14,670 nt of DNA. Source: Pleurocapsa sp. MO_226.B13. Its GTDB lineage: Bacteria > Cyanobacteriota > Cyanobacteriia > Cyanobacteriales > Xenococcaceae. The notes beneath the pieces are model-generated. The model had not been told where the DNA came from. It was given only the letters and a program-made list of their open reading frames with translations, and did no database searches. Below are positions 1 through 10,574 of the stretch, one piece after another. The position numbers and the translations under genes were made by a program. The DNA is taken from positions 1 to 14,670 of the forward strand of contig JASJEI010000293.1 of assembly GCA_030064795.1 (NCBI GenBank). Direction: 5' to 3'. How positions within the stretch are numbered: the stretch's first letter is position 1; every line of letters begins with the position of its first letter.

Positions 1-1217
1 AAAGCTATGTTTAGAGTCAGAGGATCTTCAGTATCTCTGGCATCACCAGGCCCTTCTACGATCTTAATTTCTGAGACATTAGAATTATCTAGCTTGAGGG
101 GTTTGCGATTCTTGACTTCGCCACCGCTACTATCTACATAGACAATAATATTACCCGTATTAAACTCTTTGCCTATCTCTTGAATTAATTCCAAGAATCC
201 GCGATCGCTTCCTCCTCGTTTGAACTCAAGGCGATCGCCATTTTCTATAGCTTTACTAGTCACAGTATCTCCTACTCCAACTATGGTAGGCATTATTGCT
301 GGGTCGAAATTATCTTTGACTAGTTGGAGTAATTCTGAATGCTGTCTGGGTGCTTGTCGAGCATTGAAATCTTTACCCAGAGGATAGCTACCTGTTTGTA
401 GATAGTAATGGTGATTGAGAATAACTAACACCCCTACTTCTTTGATGCCTCCCCGCAGCATAAACTGAAAATCTGTTGTTCCAGAGTCTTTTCCCTGAGA
501 TGGTTGCATAATTTCCTGCCCTTGCTCATCTCTACCCAAATTAGGGGCATAGTGAACAAAAAAAGAATCTCCTAAACCCTGTTGTTGTGCTTCTGCTAAC
601 AACCGCTCCATCAGTAACTTCATTTCTTGTTGTAGCTCGGCATACAGTTCGGGACTGTCTTTGAATACTTCGTGAAAGACGTTTAGGTTGGCCGTAGGAG
701 ATACCTGATTATCCAAAACCGTAGCCTGAATGTATTTTTCTAGTTCACTTGGTTCTAAACCATATTTCCTTTGTTGACCTAATTCTCTAAGACAAGCTGC
801 AATTTTAGCGGGGACTGCTTCGAGAAAAGCCATTTCCGCATCGCTGACTCCAGGATGAGAAACGTTACCATAACGGTCTTGCCATTGTACTCCTCCTCCT
901 GCTAAACCCTGGAGATACAAGCCCTGTTCTTCGAGGGACGCGGTATCATCAACGGCTTTCTCAATAATCTTGTTGACTCCCCTTTTACCAATATGTTCGC
1001 CATTGGTCAAAACATAGAAACGATCGCCTAAAGATTTTGCTGCTTCGAGATATCTAGTTTCAATTACTCTGGTTAAGGGATCTTTAACCAAACCCATACA
1101 GACACCATCAAGGTCTTGAATAATTAAGATATTTTCTTGCTCGATCAGTATTTGACTCAAACTCTGATGATCGAGAGAAAGCGATCGCTTATTTAGGGAA
1201 GCATTTTTAACAGCCAT
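1..1217 (-). CDS. stpA: Glucosylglycerol 3-phosphatase, 3' end beyond window
   Basis: The enzyme dephosphorylates glucosylglycerol-phosphate (product of GgpS) to the compatible solute glucosylglycerol, the last step of osmolyte synthesis in salt-stressed cyanobacteria; it is cytoplasmic. My own translation of the complement, starting at the ATG at 1217, gives about 405 residues open to the window edge. Visible features: a HAD-like nucleophile motif, IIQDLDGVCM, around residues 32-41; YVLTNGEHIGKRGV; GGVQWQDRYG; SPTANLN; FFVHYAPNLGRDE; SGTTDFQFMLRGG; VGVGDTVTS; and VYVDSSGGEVKNR. I recognise these from Synechocystis StpA (about 420 residues as I recall), so only the last few residues should be missing. 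It is divergent from the ChaN-like gene with a 56-bp gap, which must hold both promoters; that gap is AT-rich with TATATA-type boxes but no clear Shine-Dalgarno. ggpS is not seen in the window. Confidence 0.93.
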   Translation of the reverse strand, partial: MAVKNASLNKRSLSLDHQSLSQILIEQENILIIQDLDGVCMGLVKDPLTRVIETRYLEAAKSLGDRFYVLTNGEHIGKRGVNKIIEKAVDDTASLEEQGLYLQGLAGGGVQWQDRYGNVSHPGVSDAEMAFLEAVPAKIAACLRELGQQRKYGLEPSELEKYIQATVLDNQVSPTANLNVFHEVFKDSPELYAELQQEMKLLMERLLAEAQQQGLGDSFFVHYAPNLGRDEQGQEIMQPSQGKDSGTTDFQFMLRGGIKEVGVLVILNHHYYLQTGSYPLGKDFNARQAPRQHSELLQLVKDNFDPAIMPTIVGVGDTVTSKAIENGDRLEFKRGGSDRGFLELIQEIGKEFNTGNIIVYVDSSGGEVKNRKPLKLDNSNVSEIKIVEGPGDARDTEDPLTLNIA

Positions 1218-1273
1218 GAGAAGATATAGTTATATAGGATTTCAAACCAACATCATTCATTCAACCACAGATA

Positions 1274-2098
1274 ATGAATTTAAAATTCCCTAAGATAATT
1301 TATTTTCTAGGAGCGATTTTGGCAGGATTTTTTTGGCTTAACTTTCCTCACCAGCTAGTCAGTATTGCGGGACAGGTTATACCAAGCGGCCGTCATGAGA
1401 CTATCGATATCGAGCGATTAAAACACAACGATGTTGTTTATTTAGGTGAGAATCACGATAATCCCCAACACCACCTTCGGCAATTAAAAATTATTACTCA
1501 ACTCCATCAAGATAACCCTCGTACTGAGTTGGCAATTGGCATGGAAATGTTTCAGCGTCCCTTTCAACCAGTTTTAAACCGCTACCTAGCCCAAGAAATT
1601 AGTGAAGCAGAATTCAAACAACAAACAGAATACGATACTCGCTGGGGTTTTGATTGGGAATTTTATGCTCCTATCCTACGCTATGCTCGACAACAGCAAA
1701 TTTCTTTAATTGCTCTTAATACCCCGACTGAAATTACTCGTAAAGTAGCCGAGACTGGGATCGCCAGCTTAGAGGGGAGTGACTTTAGATATATTCCTCC
1801 TTTGACAACGATCGAGCTAGATAATCCAGGATATCGCCAGAAGCTAGAAGAAGTTTATTTACAGCACGTCGAAGACGGACAAGCTAACAGCGAGAATTTA
1901 GACAACTTTTTTGCAGCCCAGGTATTGTGGGACGAAACTATGGCAGAAGCGATCGCTCTTTATTATCAAAATAATCCCCAATCTCAAATAGTCATACTAG
2001 TAGGTCAAGCCCACCTGAGCGATGACTATGGCATTCCCGATCGCGTCAAAAGACGTATTCAAGACCAAAATTTTAGACAGTTAGTCAAGCTAATGTAA
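1274..2098 (+). CDS. ChaN/Tiki-superfamily protein (haem-binding-uptake-like), membrane-anchored
   Basis: A 274-residue protein. Residues 8-24 form one hydrophobic helix after a short basic N-terminus, so it is probably membrane-anchored or exported. The rest matches the ChaN family (cofactor/haem-binding domain, Tiki/TraB/EreA-like fold): VVYLGENHDNPQHH at about 54-67, the IGMEMFQRP motif, the YDTRWGFDWEFYAPIL block, LIALNTPTEITRKVA, and a C-terminal VGQAHL with a conserved His. The Glu-His pair near residue 59-61 and the late His are the family's putative metal or haem ligands. Campylobacter ChaN binds haem and is iron-regulated, but most cyanobacterial members are uncharacterised and could instead be metallopeptidase-like. 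The start is the first ATG after the stpA promoter gap; no Shine-Dalgarno is evident. It converges on the SDR gene with a 23-bp gap and no strong terminator there. Confidence 0.85.
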   Translation: MNLKFPKIIYFLGAILAGFFWLNFPHQLVSIAGQVIPSGRHETIDIERLKHNDVVYLGENHDNPQHHLRQLKIITQLHQDNPRTELAIGMEMFQRPFQPVLNRYLAQEISEAEFKQQTEYDTRWGFDWEFYAPILRYARQQQISLIALNTPTEITRKVAETGIASLEGSDFRYIPPLTTIELDNPGYRQKLEEVYLQHVEDGQANSENLDNFFAAQVLWDETMAEAIALYYQNNPQSQIVILVGQAHLSDDYGIPDRVKRRIQDQNFRQLVKLM

Positions 2099-2121
2099 TT
2101 TATCCCCGCTAACCAAGTTGG

Positions 2122-2790
2122 CTACCAAGGTAAAATTTCGCCGTTGGCGTGCCAAAATGTTCCTGTATTGTTTAAATCTAATTCATCAATCCGCGCCAGC
2201 AAACCTCTAACCGAAGTTTCGGTAGTAATTCCAGCTTGATTGAAGTTAGTCATGCGAGTTTGAACTAACCCTGGATGTAAAATTCCGACCGCAATTCCTT
2301 TGGGTTTGAGATCGATGGCTAAAGACTTTCCCGCCATAGATAGAGCTACCTTAGACATCCGATAGCCATAAGATCCGCCAGAAGTGTTGTCGTCAATCGA
2401 GCCCATCCGACTAGTCATCAAAATTACTTTAGAACCGTTAGTTAGATTTGGTAGTAATGCTGCGGTAAAGCGCAAAGGCGCGATCGCATTTACCTCAAAC
2501 TGTTGGCGAATACTATCAAAATCCAGGCGATCTAAAGAAATTCGTTCGACAATTCCTGCATTATTAATCAGGACATCAATTTTTTCTCCGTCTAATCTTT
2601 TGACTAAATTATCGACCGCAGGTTCGCAAGTAAGATCTACGTCTGATTCTATTTGTACTTCTAAGGCTTGTAATTCTTCCGAAGGCGAGCGACACACTGC
2701 AATCACTCGATCTCCTCGCTCTTTAAGCTGACGGCAATATTCTAAGCCAATACCTCTATTTGTCCCCGTAACCAAATAAGTCTTTGTCAT
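2122..2790 (-). CDS. Short-chain dehydrogenase/reductase (SDR family)
   Basis: A 222-residue classical SDR, presumed NAD(P)H-dependent oxidoreductase acting on an unknown carbonyl or alcohol. Cofactor motif TGTNRGIG at residues 8-15, NNAG at 76-79, conserved Asn in VNAIAPL at about 101, Ser127 in MTSRMGS, and the catalytic YxxxK as Tyr143-Lys147, followed by HPGLVQTRM. All key residues are present. The short length and the lack of an extended substrate loop resemble C-factor/sniffer-type cyanobacterial SDRs; the substrate cannot be read from sequence. The start is supported by AGGA five bases upstream (plus-strand tcct at 2796-2799). It follows the small exported-protein gene by 16 bp on the same strand, so the two are probably co-transcribed. 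Assignment to the SDR family is near certain; specific function is unknown. Confidence 0.92.
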   Translation of the reverse strand: MTKTYLVTGTNRGIGLEYCRQLKERGDRVIAVCRSPSEELQALEVQIESDVDLTCEPAVDNLVKRLDGEKIDVLINNAGIVERISLDRLDFDSIRQQFEVNAIAPLRFTAALLPNLTNGSKVILMTSRMGSIDDNTSGGSYGYRMSKVALSMAGKSLAIDLKPKGIAVGILHPGLVQTRMTNFNQAGITTETSVRGLLARIDELDLNNTGTFWHANGEILPW

Positions 2791-2806
2791 TAAGATCCTG
2801 AATTAG

Positions 2807-3127
2807 CTATTTGTCTTCTGGTTTTGGTTGCAAATCTTCGTAGTTCAGCCCTTCCGCTTCTACCGTTTTGTCTATTCGTAAAATAGGTTCGGACTTTTCT
2901 GCGGGTAAAAAATAAAGGCGATCGCCACCCCCCTCAAAAAACTGTTGTGAGCCACCTGAATTGGGCAGAAAATTTGGTTGTCTGACTGGTCGAATATTCT
3001 CAAACTCACGGGGAGAAAGGCGATCGAGATTGGGAGGGGTTGACTGCCCTTGAGCCAAATTACCAAATATAGTCAAAGATAGTAATCCAGTTAAAAACAA
3101 AGCAGTTTGCCTGATGCGATGATACAT
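2807..3127 (-). CDS. Small exported protein of unknown function
   Basis: A 106-residue protein with a typical Sec signal peptide: basic MYHRIRQ, a hydrophobic stretch at about residues 8-22, and a probable cleavage site after LAQGQ or nearby at residues 25-28. The mature part of about 78 residues is Pro-, Asn- and Glu-rich and predicted soluble, with PREFENIRPVRQPNFLPNSGG and an acidic C-terminus. No cysteine follows the signal, so it is not a lipoprotein. I do not recognise the family. It lies 16 bp upstream of the SDR gene on the same strand and is probably the first gene of that transcript. The clean signal peptide supports a real gene; function is not inferable. Confidence 0.7.
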   Translation of the reverse strand: MYHRIRQTALFLTGLLSLTIFGNLAQGQSTPPNLDRLSPREFENIRPVRQPNFLPNSGGSQQFFEGGGDRLYFLPAEKSEPILRIDKTVEAEGLNYEDLQPKPEDK

Positions 3128-7917
<4,790 letters not shown>

Positions 7918-7921
7918 AATG

Positions 7922-7989
7922 TGTCGGTTAAACCATAACTTGAAATTTTAAAGCATAAGCTGAAAATAATTAAACCATAAGCTGAAATT
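7922..7989 (+). repeat. Transposon end: TGTCGG plus three 20-bp direct repeats
   Basis: Three near-identical units lie in the same orientation at 7928-7947, 7948-7967 and 7970-7989, starts 20 and 22 bp apart. The shared core is TTAAA(C/G)CATAA followed by (C/G)(C/T)TGAAA; repeats 2 and 3 both contain CATAAGCTGAAA. TGTCGG immediately before repeat 1 fits the TGT-initiated ends of Tn7-like elements, and spacing of about two helical turns is typical of TnsB-binding arrays. That these bind TnsB is inference. Confidence 0.75.
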
Positions 7990-8003
7990 TCATGTACTAT
8001 ATA

Positions 8004-8053
8004 GGGTATCTCAAGGAGTTTATTTAAACTCTTCCTAATTATAAGAGATGCCC
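8004..8053. repeat. Nested inverted repeat inside the transposon end region
   Basis: Outer arms GGGTATCTC (8004-8012) and GAGATGCCC (8045-8053) pair at 8 of 9 positions. Inside is a perfect GAGTTTA-TT-TAAACTC palindrome (8016-8031). It could be a transcription terminator for gyrB, an attenuator for the transposase operon, or a remnant of a small inverted-repeat element; T-richness after 8053 (TTATTTT) mildly favours a terminator. Confidence 0.45.
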
Positions 8054-8088
8054 TTATTTTATGGCTGTTTCAAAAAAATCAAGCATAT

Positions 8089-8117
8089 GCGAAGCGGTAT
8101 CCTTTAGGACACCTCGC
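8089..8117. repeat. Short palindromic repeat (GCGAAGCGG type)
   Basis: GCGAAGCGGTATCC, a TTTA loop, then GGACACCTCGC fold into an imperfect hairpin: GCGA/TCGC, GGT/ACC and TCC/GGA pairs with a small bulge and one mismatch. It resembles the dispersed palindromic repeats common between cyanobacterial genes, though only one copy is in this window. It falls inside a small frame opened by ATG at 8061 (MAVSKKSS...) that stops at 8118, so it may have interrupted the original 5' end of the transposase gene. Confidence 0.4.
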
Positions 8118-8149
8118 TAATACAAACAGACTGCTGGTCACTTTAGCAG

Positions 8150-9271
8150 TTGCAAAATGAAGACCAGCGTTTGGTACAAATCTGTACTTCAAAAGAAGAT
8201 GCTTGTCGCGAACTTAAAATTACCTTGGAGTTTTGCCCCGTTCGGATGCCTTGGTACAAAGGAACAGTTGAGAGATTTTTTGGCGGTATTCAACAACAAT
8301 TAGGTGGTCAAATTCCAGGAAACTGTGGGAAGTTTTTAGAAAGCAACGATTACGATCCTAAAAAGCAAGCAGTAGTAACATTACAAGAGTTACAAGAGAT
8401 TATTCACCTATTTTTGATAGATATTCACAATCAGAGTTCTCACACTAAGCTGAAAAGTACTCGCGCTTCTGTATGGAATCATGGAATTCAGTCCTATCCA
8501 GTTTCGCTACCAAGCTCCGACGATAATTTGAAAGTTTTGTTGGGCGATATTGATGAGAAAACTATTCAGAGAGAAGGAATTGTACTTCAATATATATATT
8601 ACAACAGCGATCGCCTTCAAGCTTTACGCGATCGCTATGAAGCAACCGATTTGCGTAGAAGTAACAACAGGAAAGGGGTCGAACTTATCGTACTAGACGA
8701 GTTTCATCATTTTATAGACCGCGAATCCAAAAAAGTTTTAAAAAACGTTTGCGACTGGTTAAAAAATTTGATCTTAAATACTCGAATACCCGTTGTACTA
8801 TTTGGATTACCTGAATCTAACAGAATCTTGAAGGTTGATAACTGGCAATTAAGTAGAAGATTTACTTATCGCCATGAATTAATTCCTTTTCCCTATAGCG
8901 AGTCAGGAATGGAATTGTTTCGTCAATTTCTTAGCGATATAGAAGGTCAACTACCACTAGAAGCAAATTCTGGGCTAGCTGAAAAGTTGTTAGCAGAACG
9001 TATCTATTATGCGACTGATGGTACGATCGCTCATGTTATGACATTGATTCGCAAAGGAGCTACTTTAGCAATCAGACGAGACTTAGACTGTCTCAATTTG
9101 GAAATTCTCAATGTCGTTTATCAGAAGCACCTTAAGCACGAAAAACCCCTGAAGTTTACTGAGCCATTTTTGGTAAATAAGTTTGACATTGAGAGTAGCT
9201 ATGCTCTGGACAAAAGCAAACAGAGAAGAATGAACAAAGGCAACAACGTAAAAGGTGTTTTACGAGCTTAG
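8150..9271 (+). pseudogene. In-frame chimera of truncated TnsB transposase and truncated TnsC ATPase
   Basis: 373 codons open, but made of two broken genes. Residues 1 to about 163 are the end of a TnsB/Mu-type DDE core: FCPVRMPWYKGTVERFFGG with the catalytic Glu41, then the post-catalytic block RASVWNHGIQSYP...LLGDIDEKTIQREGI...YYNSDRLQALRDRY. The N-terminal DNA-binding domains, both catalytic Asp residues and the TnsB C-terminus are missing. Residues from about 168 on are a TnsC/TniB-like AAA+ ATPase from Walker B (VELIVLDEFHHF, Asp183-Glu184) through the sensor-like VVLFGLPES to SRRF and a basic tail; Walker A is missing. The start is a TTG just after an in-frame TAG (8144-8146), so true translation is doubtful. 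The frame ends 6 bp before tniQ. A deletion fused the two genes without breaking the frame; neither activity is expected. Confidence 0.85.
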
Positions 9272-9277
9272 TTTAAA

Positions 9278-10180
9278 ATGTCATTTTTACGTAGACCCAG
9301 ACTTAAAGTAAACGAAATCTTCTCTAGCTATTTACTACGGCTTACACAAGAGAATGGCTACAGCAATTACCAAGCAATTTTGGATTATGTGGGCATTAAC
9401 TCCGATCTGCACAAACTGAACTATTTGTCCATAGATGAAGCTGACTTGACGGTATTAGGTCAGATGGCACAAATAGAAGAAGCGCAATTGTGGAACACGA
9501 TCTATCCTGCGATCGCAGATCGCAAAATCAAAGCTTATGGCTCTGTTCTAGATTATGAGTGGTTAGAGCGAGAAAAAATTAAGATTTGCCCCAGTTGTTT
9601 TGCTACCAATGGCTACTACCATAAACACTGGTCTTTGTGGTGCTACACAAGTTGTCATTTTCACCAATGTTTATTAGTCGATCGCTGTCCTCAATGTCAG
9701 TCTGTGTGGAAATGGGATGATTTGAAGAATGACTGGAAATGCAAATGCGGATGGAATTTCTCCGAAACACCAATTTACAAAATACAACCAGAAGAAAATA
9801 GTTTAAGTAAATTAGTAGCTTGTTGCTGTGAATTAGTAGAAGCAGAGTCAATTGCCAGCGATCGCAAATCTCCACTTTCTAGCTTAAGCCTATCTCAGAT
9901 ATCGCTGCTAATGATATCTACTGCCCTATCGCTACACAACCCAGGAGATAGTTTATATCAACTTCAATTACCATCAACAAATCAAGATTTACACGCATTG
10001 CTATCAAAATCGGCACTTCTATATAAATCTGAGTCTAAAAATTTGTCGTACTTCATAGAATGGTTCGATCGCTTTTATCAACTGGAGTACAAGCGATTTG
10101 GACAAAGAAAAAACCATTTACAGAAATTAAGCCTCGTTGCGACCTTCCGACGCAAGTTAGAAGACCTTCATCTGGAATAA
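9278..10180 (+). CDS. tniQ: TniQ-family transposition target-selection protein
   Basis: A 300-residue protein. The N-terminal TniQ signature is LRRPRLKVNEIFSSYLLRL followed by NGY (residues 4-28). The zinc-binding region runs from about 104 to 157: Cys104-x2-Cys107, Cys126 with His127/His129, Cys137-x2-Cys140, and Cys155-x-Cys157. In Tn7-like systems TniQ proteins bridge a target-recognition module and the TnsC filament. The remaining C-terminal part (about 165-300) is helical with no recognised DNA-binding domain, the size of the short TniQ used with a separate targeting partner. Coding continues 6 bp after the chimera stop, without its own clear Shine-Dalgarno, so it was probably translated by coupling from tnsC. 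It appears intact, although its TnsB and TnsC partners are broken. Confidence 0.9.
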   Translation: MSFLRRPRLKVNEIFSSYLLRLTQENGYSNYQAILDYVGINSDLHKLNYLSIDEADLTVLGQMAQIEEAQLWNTIYPAIADRKIKAYGSVLDYEWLEREKIKICPSCFATNGYYHKHWSLWCYTSCHFHQCLLVDRCPQCQSVWKWDDLKNDWKCKCGWNFSETPIYKIQPEENSLSKLVACCCELVEAESIASDRKSPLSSLSLSQISLLMISTALSLHNPGDSLYQLQLPSTNQDLHALLSKSALLYKSESKNLSYFIEWFDRFYQLEYKRFGQRKNHLQKLSLVATFRRKLEDLHLE

Positions 10181-10196
10181 TGACTCCAAGAGATCG

Positions 10197-10214
10197 CAAT
10201 CTTCATCAAGATTG
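10197..10214. terminator. Hairpin between convergent tniQ and the RHH gene
   Basis: CAATCTT, loop CATC, then AAGATTG gives a perfect 7-bp stem in the 47-bp gap between two convergent genes. There is no T run on either side, so if it terminates transcription it is a weak bidirectional terminator. Confidence 0.35.
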
Positions 10215-10227
10215 ACACAACACAACC

Positions 10228-10440
10228 TCAGTCCTGTCGATTTTTTTTTTGCTTGCTGGGAAATTCTTGAGATGGAATTTCGCCTCTGTCTTTAGCTTCC
10301 TTAAGTGCCATCTCCAATAAAAAAGCTGCCAGATTTGCTAGGGATCGCCCTTGGGCGTTTGCCCAATCTTCCAATTCATCCACCACTGAATCTGGCAAGG
10401 TGACATTGATTCGCTTGCTCACAGATTTATCAGAACTCAT
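10228..10440 (-). CDS. Ribbon-helix-helix (CopG/Arc-like) regulator
   Basis: A 70-residue protein with the RHH fold: DNA-contacting strand KRINVTLPDSVV (about residues 9-20), helix A DELEDWANAQ, the Gly31-Arg-Ser turn, then helix B LANLAAFLLEMALKEA (35-50), and a charged C-terminal tail. Such dimers bind short inverted repeats and often repress their own promoter or act as antitoxins. No toxin gene is adjacent; instead it is divergent from the TnsD-like gene. The intervening 134 bp holds a perfect 28-bp palindrome, and a copy of its half-site TTTACATCT lies just upstream of the start codon (10443-10451). This supports a role as autorepressor and repressor of the TnsD-like gene. It lies inside the transposon remnant and looks intact. 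Confidence 0.82.
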   Translation of the reverse strand: MSSDKSVSKRINVTLPDSVVDELEDWANAQGRSLANLAAFLLEMALKEAKDRGEIPSQEFPSKQKKNRQD

Positions 10441-10442
10441 AG

Positions 10443-10451
10443 TTTACATCT
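10443..10451. promoter_or_regulatory. Second half-site TTTACATCT next to RHH start codon
   Basis: The same 9-mer that forms one arm of the 28-bp palindrome recurs two bases upstream of the RHH start codon, where it would overlap the leader. It is a plausible extra regulator contact, but short enough to be chance in AT-rich DNA. Confidence 0.35.
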
Positions 10452-10506
10452 TTAATCATGTTAATCCTATGAGTTCCATATTATATCAATTGCGCTTTTT
10501 TGATAT

Positions 10507-10534
10507 TTATTTACATCTAATTAGATGTAAATAA
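10507..10534. promoter_or_regulatory. Perfect 28-bp palindrome, likely RHH operator
   Basis: Arms TTATTTACATC and GATGTAAATAA flank the self-complementary centre TAATTA, with no mismatch over 28 bp. It lies between the divergent RHH and TnsD-like genes and ends five bases before a TATTAT box (10539-10544) that could be the -10 of the TnsD-like gene, so bound protein would cover the -35 region. The binding partner is inferred from position. Confidence 0.65.
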
Positions 10535-10574
10535 GTGATATTATCTTGTAAAAGATAGCGATCGCAAAATATAA

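Noticed and set aside
2384..2731. 115-codon plus-strand frame
   Set aside because: Antisense shadow of the SDR gene, whose motifs are all intact.
8436..8458. CTAAGCTGAAAA inside the chimera, similar to transposon end repeats
   Set aside because: It lies in conserved transposase coding sequence and lacks the rest of the repeat.
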